Shown in pieces: positions 33,186 to 41,297 of a stretch of 64,000 nucleotides of DNA. Below the pieces are notes generated by a model. That model was given only the letters and a program-made list of their open reading frames with translations, ran no database searches and was not told the origin of the DNA. The number at the start of each line of letters is the position of its first letter. Within the stretch, counting starts at the first letter, position 1. The translations under genes and the position numbers were made by a program. Location of the stretch: assembly GCF_000478275.1 (NCBI RefSeq), contig NZ_ASJB01000083.1, forward strand, positions 496,001 to 560,000. The letters are read 5' to 3'. This stretch comes from Amycolatopsis orientalis DSM 40040 = KCTC 9412. GTDB taxonomy: Bacteria; Actinomycetota; Actinomycetes; Mycobacteriales; Pseudonocardiaceae.

Positions 33186-34148
33186 TCAGGTCCCGTTGAT
33201 CAGGCGCAGGGCCAGGTCGGGGCTGAACGTTCCGGCTTCGACGTTCGGCGCGATGCCGCATTTGCCGTCGGAGTCGCCGGGGACCTTGACCCAGAGCAGC
33301 ATCTCGGCGCCGCCGCCGGTCTGCGAGGTCACCCCGAGCTTGCGCCCGGCCGGGTTGCACCACTCGGAGCCCAGCGGGCCGTTGCCGTTGCGGCTGGTGT
33401 CGATCACGAACGGCTTGGTGTAGCCGTACTTGCTCGACAGCGCCGCGCTGACGGCCTTGCCGTAGTTCGCCGAGTCGGTGGTGGTCTTGTAGTTCGACAC
33501 GTTGATCGCGAGGCCGCGGATCGACTTCACGCCGGCGGCGTTGAGCCGGTCGGCCATGGTGGCGGCGGGGATCCAGGTCGAGTTGCCGCCGTCCATGTAC
33601 GCCCAGGTGTTCGGGGCTTTCGAGGCGAACTGCTCCGCGGCGTACCTGAGCAGGTCGAGGCGGGTCTGGCGCTCACCGGTCGGCAGACAGTCCACCTGCG
33701 CGAGGGCGTCCGGCTCGATGACGACGACCGCGGGCTTGCCACCGATGCCTGCGGCGAAGTTCGAGATCCAGCTCCGGTACGCGTCCGGGCTGCCGGCGCC
33801 GCCGCCGGAGTGCCCACCGCAGTCCCGGCCGGGGATGTTGTAGGCGACCAGGATCGGCAGCTTGTCGACCACGTCGGCGGCGTAGGTGTAGCCGTCGACG
33901 GCGGACTTGATGTCCCCGCTCCAGTTGCCGAACCAGCGTGCGCCCGCCTTGGTGGCGATGGCGGCCCTGATCTGGTCGGCGGTGCCGCCCGGGTGGTTCT
34001 TCACCCAGACCGCGGGATTGGAGTTCGGGTCGGTGTAGAAGCCGTTGGTCTTCTCAAGGGGGTTGCCGTCGGCGGCCTGGGCCGGGGCGGCGATGAGGGC
34101 CAGCAGCGAGGCGGCCAGCAGACCGAGCGTCTTGATGCGCATACCCAT
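33186..34148 (-). CDS. Secreted GH6 cellulase
   Basis: 320 residues. A signal peptide (hydrophobic LGLLAASLLALIAAP, cleavage near AQAADG) precedes a single GH6 domain without a carbohydrate-binding module. Active-site motifs: ARWFGNWSGD, LVAYNIPGRDCGGHS containing the likely proton-donor Asp, VVVIEPDALAQVDCL, GLAINVSNY, and FVIDTSRNGNGP with EWCNPAGR. It hydrolyses beta-1,4-glucan from a chain end or internally. The start ATG 34148 has GGGAGGG ten bases upstream; an ATG at 34142 is less well spaced. No CebR box was seen. Confidence 0.95.
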   Translation of the reverse strand: MGMRIKTLGLLAASLLALIAAPAQAADGNPLEKTNGFYTDPNSNPAVWVKNHPGGTADQIRAAIATKAGARWFGNWSGDIKSAVDGYTYAADVVDKLPILVAYNIPGRDCGGHSGGGAGSPDAYRSWISNFAAGIGGKPAVVVIEPDALAQVDCLPTGERQTRLDLLRYAAEQFASKAPNTWAYMDGGNSTWIPAATMADRLNAAGVKSIRGLAINVSNYKTTTDSANYGKAVSAALSSKYGYTKPFVIDTSRNGNGPLGSEWCNPAGRKLGVTSQTGGGAEMLLWVKVPGDSDGKCGIAPNVEAGTFSPDLALRLINGT

Positions 34149-34190
34149 CAGGATCGGACCCTCCCGTACAAAATACGTACAACCCCACCC

Positions 34191-34248
34191 ATTTAGTCCT
34201 CTGGTTGCGACCATTCCGCGTGCAAGTTACGCAACCAGAGGACTAAAT
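34191..34248. repeat. 19-bp perfect hairpin, family B copy 2
   Basis: ATTTAGTCCTCTGGTTGCG (34191-34209) pairs perfectly with 34230-34248. The arms share GTCCTCTGG and the loop shares GTGCAAGT-type words with the hairpin at 4896-4943. It lies between two minus-strand genes, after the C39-like gene and before the GH6 gene. Confidence 0.8.
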
Positions 34249-34259
34249 GCGTCCGGGGA

Positions 34260-34925
34260 TCAGGCCGAGTAGCCCTTCGGCGGGATCAGGGTGGCGAGCT
34301 GGTTGAAGGTGAGCCAGTAGATCTGGTTACCGCCGAAGTTGGCCGGGTCGGCGATCTTCACGGTCATGTTGTCGGCGTTGTATCCGATGACCGTGAAGTA
34401 GTGGTAGATCGTGTAGTTCGGGTAGCCCGGCGGGTGGTTGTTCGCCGGGGCGACGATGTTCGCGACGATCGCGTAGCCGTTGTTGATGTCCAGCACGATG
34501 TCGCGCCACAGGAGGTCACGCTGCGCCTGGGTCGGCGGGTCGTTCGGCATCTCCTTGGTCTCGTACCAGCCGCCCGCGACGTGGTTGTTGAGGACGCGGG
34601 TCACCTGGCCGATCCAGTCGGTGCCGTTGGTGGTGGTCGGCAGCTCGTTCGCGAGCTGCTGCTGGCTCGGCGGATTGCCGTTCTTGGCGGAGATGGCGAT
34701 CCGGGTGGCGGCCGGGCCGCACCAGTAGCCGGTCTGCTGGATCTGGTACTGGATGTTGAGCTCCGCGGCCGCCCTGACACCCTCGACCTTGGCGGGCGCG
34801 GGCATCGCTTTCACGAAGTCGGGCGCGGGTACGACATATCCGTCTTGAGCGACGGCCACCGCCGGGGCGGTGATCAGTGCGGACGCCGCAAGCGCGGTGA
34901 CGACCGCGGTCCTGAGTCGACGCAT
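34260..34925 (-). CDS. Secreted C39-like papain-fold peptidase
   Basis: 221 residues. A signal peptide (VVTALAASALITAPAVAVA, cleavage near AQDG) precedes a C39_2-type domain: IQYQIQQTGYWCGPAATRIAI holds the oxyanion Gln and catalytic Cys, and YPNYTIYHYFTVIGYNADNMTVKIADP holds the His and following Asp. It is probably an extracellular Cys peptidase, possibly acting on short peptides or cell-wall cross-bridges. No exporter or RiPP gene is adjacent. The gene stands alone upstream of the GH6 gene and diverges from an ECF sigma gene. Confidence 0.85.
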   Translation of the reverse strand: MRRLRTAVVTALAASALITAPAVAVAQDGYVVPAPDFVKAMPAPAKVEGVRAAAELNIQYQIQQTGYWCGPAATRIAISAKNGNPPSQQQLANELPTTTNGTDWIGQVTRVLNNHVAGGWYETKEMPNDPPTQAQRDLLWRDIVLDINNGYAIVANIVAPANNHPPGYPNYTIYHYFTVIGYNADNMTVKIADPANFGGNQIYWLTFNQLATLIPPKGYSA

Positions 34926-35098
34926 GGTAATCCTTCCCCAGTTCCGATACTCGTTGGTGAATATCGAATAGACCGATATTCGCGTTCTTCGCGGCTTTTG
35001 TCTTGACCTCCACCTGGGCTTTCACCGATCGGCCCACGACGAAAGTAGGGTCGGATGAACGCTCGAGGGGACATCGGGCAAGAGGGATCGTGCAGGTG

Positions 35099-35731
35099 AT
35101 GAACAAAGATCTCGGCCAGCCCGGCTCCCGGGGGCCGGACCGGCCGGATCTCGGCGGTCCCGACCCCGCGCCGGTCTTCGGCATGCTCTTCGACGCCCAC
35201 GCGGCCCCGCTGCAGCGTTATCTCGCGCGCCGCGTCGGCACCGATACCGCGCACGACCTCGTCGCCGAGACGTTCCTGGTGGCGCTCCGGCGGCGGGAGA
35301 CGTACCGCCCCGAGGCCGGGACGGCGCGGGCGTGGCTCTACGGCATCGCGACGAACCTGCTCCGGCACCACGTCCGCACCGAGACCCGCGCGCTCAACGC
35401 GACGGCGCGGCTCGCGGCCGCCGATCAGGTGGTCTCGGCCGGGCACGACGGCCGCGTCGCCGAGCGGGTCGACGCGCAGCTCCGCGCGGCCCAGCTGGCG
35501 GGCGCGCTCGCCGAACTGAGCGTGGCCGACCGTGACACCCTGCTGCTGGTCTCCTGGGCGGGTCTGGAGCCGGGCGAAGTCGCCGAGGCGCTGGGAATTC
35601 CGCCTGGAACGGTCCGGTCCCGGCTGCACCGGATACGAAGATGGTTGCGCGCCAACGCGCCGGAGCTGAAATCGGAGTCCACAGAGGACAAGGCAAGTGG
35701 AGAAGAGGTGCGCGAAAGTGGACGACGGTAG
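35099..35731 (+). CDS. ECF RNA polymerase sigma factor
   Basis: 210 residues. Region 2: FDAHAAPLQRYLARRVGTDTAHDLVAETFLVALRRRETYRPEAGTARAWLYGIATNLLRHHVR. Region 4: LSVADRDTLLLVSWAGLEPGEVAEALGIPPGTVRSRLHRIRRWL. The start is ATG 35099, about a dozen bases after AGAGGG; longer in-frame starts lack a ribosome site. The 3' end overlaps the CU044_5270-type gene, the normal partner in actinobacteria, so the pair forms a sigma/membrane-regulator module. Confidence 0.92.
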   Translation: MNKDLGQPGSRGPDRPDLGGPDPAPVFGMLFDAHAAPLQRYLARRVGTDTAHDLVAETFLVALRRRETYRPEAGTARAWLYGIATNLLRHHVRTETRALNATARLAAADQVVSAGHDGRVAERVDAQLRAAQLAGALAELSVADRDTLLLVSWAGLEPGEVAEALGIPPGTVRSRLHRIRRWLRANAPELKSESTEDKASGEEVRESGRR

Positions 35732-36875
35732 CGTCAGGAAGGTGTGGTCCGAGGCCGAGCTCGACGAGGCGCTGGCCGATCTCCACGCCGAACCCGAAGT
35801 CCGGCAGGACGAACTGTCCGGCGCCAGGGCCGCACTCCTGCGCGCCGCAGGCGAGGTCGAGGTCGAGGACGAACTCGTCCCGGTGGCGGTGCCCCCGGCA
35901 AAAAAACGGCCGGGCTCGTGGCGATGGATCGCCGCCGCGGCCGCGGCGGCACTGGTGTCCGGCGGGGGGATCGTGGCGACGAACGCCTTCACCGGCGGCG
36001 ACGGCCCGGACCCCGCGGCCCACTCGATCACCGCCCCGGGCGATGACGTCCTCGACGCCCTCCGCGGCGACGACTTCCCCCTTCGCGTGAACCAGTACCG
36101 GCTCGTCACGGAGTCCACCTGGACAACACACGTCACCAAATCCGGGCTGGTGTACCAGACCCACGAGATCACCGAGCGCTGGCTTTCGCCGCATACCTTG
36201 AACCTCGCCAAGAAACGGGTCACCACGACCGGCGAGATCCGCTGGATCAAGGGCGACTACCAGTCGGCGCAGAGCCTGGGAGAGGCGCTGCCTGGCCCGT
36301 CGTCTTCGATCGGCGTGGACGAGATCCCGTCGCCGGCCACCACGACGTCGCAGGCGCCCCCGACGACGACAACGACCGGTCCACCGCCGCCCGTCCCGCC
36401 CCAGACGCGCCTGCGACCCGAAAGCGGGTGGACGAACCCCACCGTGGAATTCCTCGCGGACCTGCCCACCGACCCGGTGAAGATGGCCGAGCGGCTCGTC
36501 CGGGACAGCACCCGCCGGGACGACCGGACGCCGGAGCGACCGGACGCGGCACAGGAGATGTTCCGGATGGCCTTCACCGTCCTCCGCTCTTCCCAGGGCT
36601 TCGGCGCCCAGCGGGTGGCGCTGTGCAAGGCGCTCGCGCGCATACCGGGCATCGCCACGGAGAGCACGGTCACCGACGGACGGCCCGCGTTGTCCTTTTC
36701 GGTCATGTCGCCGGACCAGACCCGCACCTTCATCGTCGACATGGCGACGGCGGCCGTCGTCCGCAACCGTGCCGTCCGAGCCCGCGGCGACAAGGAATGG
36801 CCGGGGCTGACCTTGTTCGACACGACGATCTCGGTCGTGATCACCGACGCGGGCGGTCCGCCGGGCGGGCCCTAG
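35718..36875 (+). CDS. CU044_5270-family single-TM protein, probable sigma regulator
   Basis: 385 residues. The cytoplasmic N-terminus (VWSEAELDEALADLHAEPEV) is followed by one TM (about residues 72-90: WIAAAAAAALVSGGGIVA) and an extracellular domain. The domain has a Pro/Thr-rich insert (TTTTGPPPP) and a folded C-terminal half. The family lies next to ECF sigma genes and probably acts as an anti-sigma or sensor. The start is GTG 35718 after GAGAAGAGG (an in-frame GTG at 35697 is an alternative). Its TAG stop interlocks with the RadA stop as CTAG. Confidence 0.85.
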   Translation: MDDGSVRKVWSEAELDEALADLHAEPEVRQDELSGARAALLRAAGEVEVEDELVPVAVPPAKKRPGSWRWIAAAAAAALVSGGGIVATNAFTGGDGPDPAAHSITAPGDDVLDALRGDDFPLRVNQYRLVTESTWTTHVTKSGLVYQTHEITERWLSPHTLNLAKKRVTTTGEIRWIKGDYQSAQSLGEALPGPSSSIGVDEIPSPATTTSQAPPTTTTTGPPPPVPPQTRLRPESGWTNPTVEFLADLPTDPVKMAERLVRDSTRRDDRTPERPDAAQEMFRMAFTVLRSSQGFGAQRVALCKALARIPGIATESTVTDGRPALSFSVMSPDQTRTFIVDMATAAVVRNRAVRARGDKEWPGLTLFDTTISVVITDAGGPPGGP

Positions 36876-38230
36876 CGGGCGTGTTTGGCGGCGTTGAGCG
36901 CGCTGCCGACGTCGGACACTTCGAGTACCCGGATCCCCGGCGGGATCTTGCCGGAGTCCGGCGGCACCAGCGCGTAGGTGAAGCCGAGCCGGGCGGCCTC
37001 CGCGAGCCGCCGCCCGACGCTCGGCACCCGCCGGACCTCACCGGACAGCCCGACCTCGCCCATCGCGACGAGTTTGGGTGAGAGCGGGGTGTCCCGCGCC
37101 GACGAGATCAGGGCGAGCACCACCGCCAGGTCGATCCCCGGCTCGGTGATCTTCATGCCGCCGACCGTCGCCACGTAGACGTCCTTGTCGCCGACCTTGA
37201 TGTTCGCCCGCTTCTCGACCACGGCCAGCACCATCGCGACCCGCGCCGAATCGAGGCCGCTCACCGCTCGCCGGGGCTGCGGTGACTGGGTCGCCGACAC
37301 CAGAGCCTGCACCTCCCCCAGCAGCGGCCGCTTGCCCTCCATGGTCACCGTGACCGCGGTGCCCGCGACCGGCTCGGCGGTGTGGCTCAGGAACAGTCCC
37401 GACGGGTCGGGCACGCCCACGATGCCCTCTTCGACCAGCTCGAAGCAGCCGATCTCGTCGGCGGCGCCGAAGCGGTTCTTGATCCCGCGCAGCATCCGCA
37501 GTGTCGAATGCTTGTCGCCCTCGAACTGCAGGACGACGTCGACCAGATGCTCCAGTACCCGCGGCCCGGCTACCGAACCGTCCTTCGTCACGTGACCGAC
37601 CAGCACGATCGGCAGCCCGCGCTCCTTGGCCAGCGCGACCAGCCCGGAGGTGACCGCGCGGACCTGGGTGACCCCGCCCGGCGCGCCCTCCACCTGAGGC
37701 GAGGCCATGGTCTGGACCGAGTCGACGATCAGCACGCCAGGTTTGACGGCGTCGACATGGCCCAGGATCGCGGAGAGATCGCTCTCGGCCGCGAGGAACA
37801 TCTCGTCGTGGACGTTGCCGGTGCGCTCGGCGCGCAACCGCACCTGGCCCGCCGACTCCTCACCGGTGACGTACAGCGCGCGGCCCGCGGTGGCCGCCCA
37901 CTGGTAGGCGACCTCCAGCAGCAGTGTCGACTTGCCGACCCCGGGCTCGCCCGCGAGCAGGATGACCGCGCCCGGCACGAATCCGCCGCCGAGCACCCTG
38001 TCCAGTTCGGAGACGCCGGTGGGCTTGGCGCGAGCCGTCTCGACGTCGACCTCGCCGATCGGGCGCGCCGGGGCGCTGGGCGCGCCGGCGGCGACCCTGG
38101 CTATCGCGGGGCGGGCGTCACCGCGTTCCTCGATGGTTCCCCATGCCTGACATTCGGGGCAGCGTCCGACCCACTTCGCCGCTTCGTACCCGCATTCACC
38201 GCAGCGGTAGGTGCTGCCCTTCTTGACCAC
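36872..38230 (-). CDS. radA: DNA repair protein RadA
   Basis: 452 residues. Layout: N-terminal zinc ribbon (YRCGECGYEAAKWVGRCPECQAWGT), RecA-like ATPase with Walker A GEPGVGKST, the RadA-specific KNRFG motif (RGIKNRFGAADEIGCF), and a Lon-like C-terminal domain (GLSGEVRRVPSVGRRLAEAARLGF). It promotes branch migration in recombinational repair. It starts GTG. In mycobacteria radA lies next to lpqE and carD, as here. A triple hairpin separates it from the lipoprotein gene upstream. Confidence 0.97.
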   Translation of the reverse strand: MVKKGSTYRCGECGYEAAKWVGRCPECQAWGTIEERGDARPAIARVAAGAPSAPARPIGEVDVETARAKPTGVSELDRVLGGGFVPGAVILLAGEPGVGKSTLLLEVAYQWAATAGRALYVTGEESAGQVRLRAERTGNVHDEMFLAAESDLSAILGHVDAVKPGVLIVDSVQTMASPQVEGAPGGVTQVRAVTSGLVALAKERGLPIVLVGHVTKDGSVAGPRVLEHLVDVVLQFEGDKHSTLRMLRGIKNRFGAADEIGCFELVEEGIVGVPDPSGLFLSHTAEPVAGTAVTVTMEGKRPLLGEVQALVSATQSPQPRRAVSGLDSARVAMVLAVVEKRANIKVGDKDVYVATVGGMKITEPGIDLAVVLALISSARDTPLSPKLVAMGEVGLSGEVRRVPSVGRRLAEAARLGFTYALVPPDSGKIPPGIRVLEVSDVGSALNAAKHAR

Positions 38231-38278
38231 TCCGCGAGGCTAGCGGGCACCACCGACAAACCCCGGCACCGACGGGCT

Positions 38279-38351
38279 GAAGGGGCCCTTCACCGCATCT
38301 GACGCAGCGAAAGGGCCCTTCACCGCGTGAGATGCGGCGAAGGGCCCTTTC
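38279..38351. repeat. Tripartite hairpin element with two alternative folds
   Basis: Three copies of one word: A at 38279-38300 (GAAGGGGCCCTTCACCGC, then ATCT), B at 38309-38326 (GAAAGGGCCCTTCACCGC), and an inverted copy at 38330-38351. The inverted copy can pair with A (22 nt, 2 mismatches) or with B (18-19 nt, 1 mismatch), but not both. It lies between lpqE-like and radA, both on the minus strand. The same layout recurs at 59827-59896. Confidence 0.75.
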
Positions 38352-38368
38352 GGCTCAGCTTTGGAGGA

Positions 38369-39130
38369 CTAGTGCCCGCCGCCCTCGGCCTTGGGCTTCT
38401 CGGGCGCCGGCGCCCGGCTGCCCGGGTGCGACGGCGCCGCGATCGGCAGGTCCAGGGTGATCGAACCGGAGTTCTTGAAGACGAACGTGACCTTGATCGT
38501 CTGGCCCGCCCACACCGGCTGCTTCAGACCCTGCAGCACGACCGTGGCCTTGCCCACCTGGTCCGGCGCGTTGGACGGCTCCGGGCCGACGGTCGGCGTG
38601 ACCGTCCCGGCGGCACTCGACGACGGGGCGCCGGACTGGCTGCTCGACGGAGCACCCGAAGAAGACGGGGCACCCGAAGAAGACGGGGCACCCGAAGAAG
38701 ACGGCGCGCCCGAAGACGGCGGCGCGGAGGAGGCGCTGGTCGGAGCGACCTCCTTCGTCGACTCGACCGCGTCGGACGGGCCGATCACGAGCGCGTGGCT
38801 CGAGACGATGGCCTTGGCCCCGGAGATCTTGGCGTCACCGGTGGCGACGTCGGAGGTCACCGAGACGAGTTCGTCGTCCTGCTTGCCCTGGTTCACGATG
38901 GTCAGCGTCAGCGGCACGGCGGAGCCGGCGGGGTACGCCTGGCCTTCCTCCGGGAACTGGAGCGCGGCGTTCCGCAGCACCAGGTCCTTCGCCTGTGCGT
39001 ACGTCCCGTTGACCGCGGGCTGCTGCGAGTCGGTCTGGGTGATCTGACCAGCACCGCAGCCGGCGAGCACGAGCGCGGCGCCGAGCGCCAGCACACCTGC
39101 GCCGAACACGCGACGATTCTGCAGCCTCAC
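38369..39130 (-). CDS. LpqE-like lipoprotein with a Ser/Pro-rich repeat
   Basis: 253 residues. The signal sequence ends in a lipobox (ALVLAGCGAG). The mature part has a beta-rich N-terminal domain (LVLRNAALQFPEEGQAYPAGSAVPLTLTIVN), a repetitive linker of GAPSSS units, then a C-terminal beta segment resembling PCuAC/DUF461 copper-chaperone folds. Gene position between radA and carD matches mycobacterial lpqE. It is anchored on the outer membrane leaflet; metal binding is only suggested. The start is GTG 39130 with AAGGA upstream (GTG 39151 possible). Confidence 0.8.
   Translation of the reverse strand: MRLQNRRVFGAGVLALGAALVLAGCGAGQITQTDSQQPAVNGTYAQAKDLVLRNAALQFPEEGQAYPAGSAVPLTLTIVNQGKQDDELVSVTSDVATGDAKISGAKAIVSSHALVIGPSDAVESTKEVAPTSASSAPPSSGAPSSSGAPSSSGAPSSSGAPSSSQSGAPSSSAAGTVTPTVGPEPSNAPDQVGKATVVLQGLKQPVWAGQTIKVTFVFKNSGSITLDLPIAAPSHPGSRAPAPEKPKAEGGGH
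38652..38723. repeat. 18-bp tandem repeat inside the lipoprotein gene
   Basis: Four units of GCACCCGAAGAAGACGGG (three nearly identical, the fourth diverged), encoding GAPSSS on the minus strand. Unit number could vary by slippage and would change the linker length. Confidence 0.85.
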
Positions 39131-39427
39131 GTCGGAGTCCTTCCATCTCACGGCCTCTTCACCGCGAAGACTAGCCGGGCGGCTTCCCGGCCGGAGAACC
39201 CGGTGCGTGTTGGCACCCCACCAATGCGGTGACTTGCCCAAGATCAACCGTCCACAAAGGATTTGGAAACCGTTCGCTTCTCACCTGCATGAGCATGGGC
39301 GAATTGGGTTTGTCAACCCCCGGGCGGGCCACCGTCAGGCCGCTGACCTGCGACGACGATCGCGGGCCGCTAGGTGGGCCTCGTCGGCACGTGCTAAGAT
39401 GAATTCAGCGAAAGGGGCAGAGGACAC

Positions 39428-39919
39428 ATGGTTTTCAAGGTCGGAGAGACCGTCGTCTACCCGCACCACGGTGCCGCACTCATCGAAGCCATCGAGACCC
39501 GCGTGATCAAGGGCGAGGAGAAGAAGTACCTCGTCCTCAAAGTCGCGCAAGGGGATCTTACGGTTCGCGTGCCCGCTGACAACGCCGAGATCGTCGGCGT
39601 TCGTGATGTCGTCGGGCAAGAGGGACTGGACAAGGTTTTCGACGTTCTGCGTGCTCCGCACACCGAAGAGCCCACTAACTGGTCTCGTCGGTACAAGGCC
39701 AACCTCGAGAAACTCGCCTCCGGCGATGTGAACAAGGTGGCCGAAGTGGTGCGCGACCTCTGGCGGCGAGAGAAGGACCGCGGACTTTCAGCCGGTGAGA
39801 AGCGCATGCTGGCGAAGGCGCGGCAAATTCTGGTCAGCGAGCTGGCGCTCGCGGAGGGCACCGACGAGGACAAGGCTGAAGTCCTCCTCGACGAAGTTCT
39901 GGAAACCGCGGCAGTCTGA
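39428..39919 (+). CDS. carD: CarD-family RNA polymerase regulator
   Basis: 163 residues. The N-terminal RNAP-interacting domain begins VFKVGETVVYPHHGAALIEAIETR. The C-terminal helical DNA-binding domain has LEKLASGDVNKVAEVVRDLWRREKDRGLSAGEKRMLAKARQIL, including the Trp that wedges at the -10 edge. It stabilises open complexes, especially at rRNA promoters. It starts ATG with AGGGGCAGAGG upstream. A TAAGAT hexamer at 39395-39400 is a possible -10 of its promoter in the 297-base gap. It diverges from the lpqE-like gene and leads the ispD-ispF block. Confidence 0.97.
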   Translation: MVFKVGETVVYPHHGAALIEAIETRVIKGEEKKYLVLKVAQGDLTVRVPADNAEIVGVRDVVGQEGLDKVFDVLRAPHTEEPTNWSRRYKANLEKLASGDVNKVAEVVRDLWRREKDRGLSAGEKRMLAKARQILVSELALAEGTDEDKAEVLLDEVLETAAV

Positions 39920-39978
39920 ACCGGCGGGTGTCCCACGCCAGGTGAGGCTGCGCGGGATACCTCTACGATCGCGCACAT

Positions 39979-40629
39979 ATGAGCACCGACCATATGAGCA
40001 CGATCGTGTTCGTCACTGCCGTTCATCACCATGCCTCCGACGCGGAGCTCGCTCTCGCGCCGGTCAATGGTGAAGCATTACTCACGCACACCGTGCGGGG
40101 GCTGCTCGCTATGCCGGATCTCGATCTGGTGGTCGTAGCGGCCCCCGAGCGGTGTGCTCATTTGTTTGAGGCCGCTTTGCCCGGCTTCCCAGCGCGTTGC
40201 CGGATAGTACCCGGCCCGTCACTCCGGCATGTTTTCGACACCGTCGAAAAAGAGATCGCCGGAAATCCCGTCTTCCTCGTACACGACGCTTTGCGGGCAT
40301 TCACTCCCGCGGACACGGTCCGTGCCGTCGCGGACGCGGTGCGTGCGGGATCGCCTTTCGTGGTTCCCGTGCTGCCGATGGCGGACACCGTGAAGGTGAC
40401 CGACGCGGCGAAGGTGATCACGGGCACCGAAGACCGGGCATATCTGCGCACGGCGCAGACGCCCCTCGGCTTCACTCGTGAGACTTTTCTCTCTTATGTC
40501 GACAAACCGTCTCTCGACGGGGGGTACACCGTCGCCGGTCATCCCGATGCGATGCGCGTCACCAACTCGTTCGAACTGAAACTGGCCGAAGCGATCGCCG
40601 TGGCCGGGGACCGAGAAGAAACCCTGTGA
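39979..40629 (+). CDS. ispD: IspD-like protein lacking the usual CTP-binding loop
   Basis: 216 residues, aligned to MEP cytidylyltransferase by NPVFLVHDALRAFTP, VVPVLPMADTVKV, GTEDRAYLRTAQTPLGF and the late RVTNSFELKLAEAI. Position between carD and ispF is that of ispD in mycobacteria. The N-terminal loop normally PAAGxGxR and the following PK are absent: the segment reads VFVTAVHHHASDAELALAPVNG. The C-terminal TDDAS-type segment is also shortened. The catalytic Arg and Lys of the loop are therefore missing, so it may be inactive or altered. The start is ATG 39979 or 39994. Codon 34 is TTA. Confidence 0.8.
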   Translation: MSTDHMSTIVFVTAVHHHASDAELALAPVNGEALLTHTVRGLLAMPDLDLVVVAAPERCAHLFEAALPGFPARCRIVPGPSLRHVFDTVEKEIAGNPVFLVHDALRAFTPADTVRAVADAVRAGSPFVVPVLPMADTVKVTDAAKVITGTEDRAYLRTAQTPLGFTRETFLSYVDKPSLDGGYTVAGHPDAMRVTNSFELKLAEAIAVAGDREETL

Positions 40630-40739
40630 TCCACTCGCGCCGCGGCATCCGAGTGGGCCGAAGAGCGCGCGTACGGCCGCGAGGCCCCGCTATCGCGGCG
40701 GCAGGGCGCCTCTCCCGGTTCCCGAGGAAAGTCACTAAC

Positions 40740-40802
40740 GTGCGCCCTGGCGACGCGATCGCGGTCGCGCGCGAAAACGCGAAGAAAGAGGAAACCCTGT
40801 GA
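40740..40802 (+). pseudogene. Short ORF resembling the IspD C-terminus
   Basis: In the 169-base ispD-ispF gap a GTG at 40740 opens a 20-codon frame (RPGDAIAVARENAKKEETL) that ends TGA at 40800, overlapping the ispF GTG. It resembles the real IspD end (AEAIAVAGDREETL), and the DNA matches in GCGATCGC and GAAACCCTGTGA. It looks like a duplicated 3' end that keeps the GTGA coupling to ispF. Between the copies lies only a weak CCACTCG/CGAGTGG stem. Confidence 0.5.
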
Positions 40803-41269
40803 GGATCGGGAACGGCGTCGACGTCCACCCCATCGAAGCCGGCCGCGAATGCTGGATCGCCGGTCTCCTCTGGCCCGGCGTCGACGGCTGCGCCGGACAT
40901 TCCGACGGCGACGTCGCCGCGCACGCGCTGTGCGACGCGCTCCTGTCCGCGGCCGGGCTCGGCGATCTCGGCGCGGTGTTCGGCACCGGGGATCCGAAGT
41001 GGGCGGGCAAGCACGGCGTCGAGTTCCTCGCCGAGGCGCGACGGCTGGTCGAGGCGGGCGGCTGGACCGTGGGGAACGCGACCGTCCAGATCGTGGGCAA
41101 CGCGCCGCGCGTCGGGAAGCGCCGCGAAGAGGCGCAGAAGGTGCTGAGCGAGGCCGTCGGCGGACCGGTGAGCGTCTCCGGGACGACGACCGACGGGCTC
41201 GGCCTGACCGGACGCGGTGAAGGCATCGCGGCCTTCGCGACGGCGTTGCTCCTGCCCTCGCAGGAATAG
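40799..41269 (+). CDS. ispF: 2-C-methyl-D-erythritol 2,4-cyclodiphosphate synthase
   Basis: 156 residues. It converts CDP-ME-2-phosphate to MEcPP in the non-mevalonate isoprenoid pathway. Metal and substrate motifs are intact: GNGVDVHPIE (Asp-x-His), AGHSDGDVAAHALCDALLSAAGLGDLG, FGTGDPKWAG and SGTTTDGLGLTGRGEGIAA. It starts GTG overlapping an upstream TGA (GTGA). No RBS is strong, so translation may rely on coupling to the short IspD-like ORF. IspE and other pathway genes are not in the window. Confidence 0.95.
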   Translation: MRIGNGVDVHPIEAGRECWIAGLLWPGVDGCAGHSDGDVAAHALCDALLSAAGLGDLGAVFGTGDPKWAGKHGVEFLAEARRLVEAGGWTVGNATVQIVGNAPRVGKRREEAQKVLSEAVGGPVSVSGTTTDGLGLTGRGEGIAAFATALLLPSQE

Positions 41270-41297
41270 GCCGCGCCGGGCGCCGGTTCGGCCTGTC

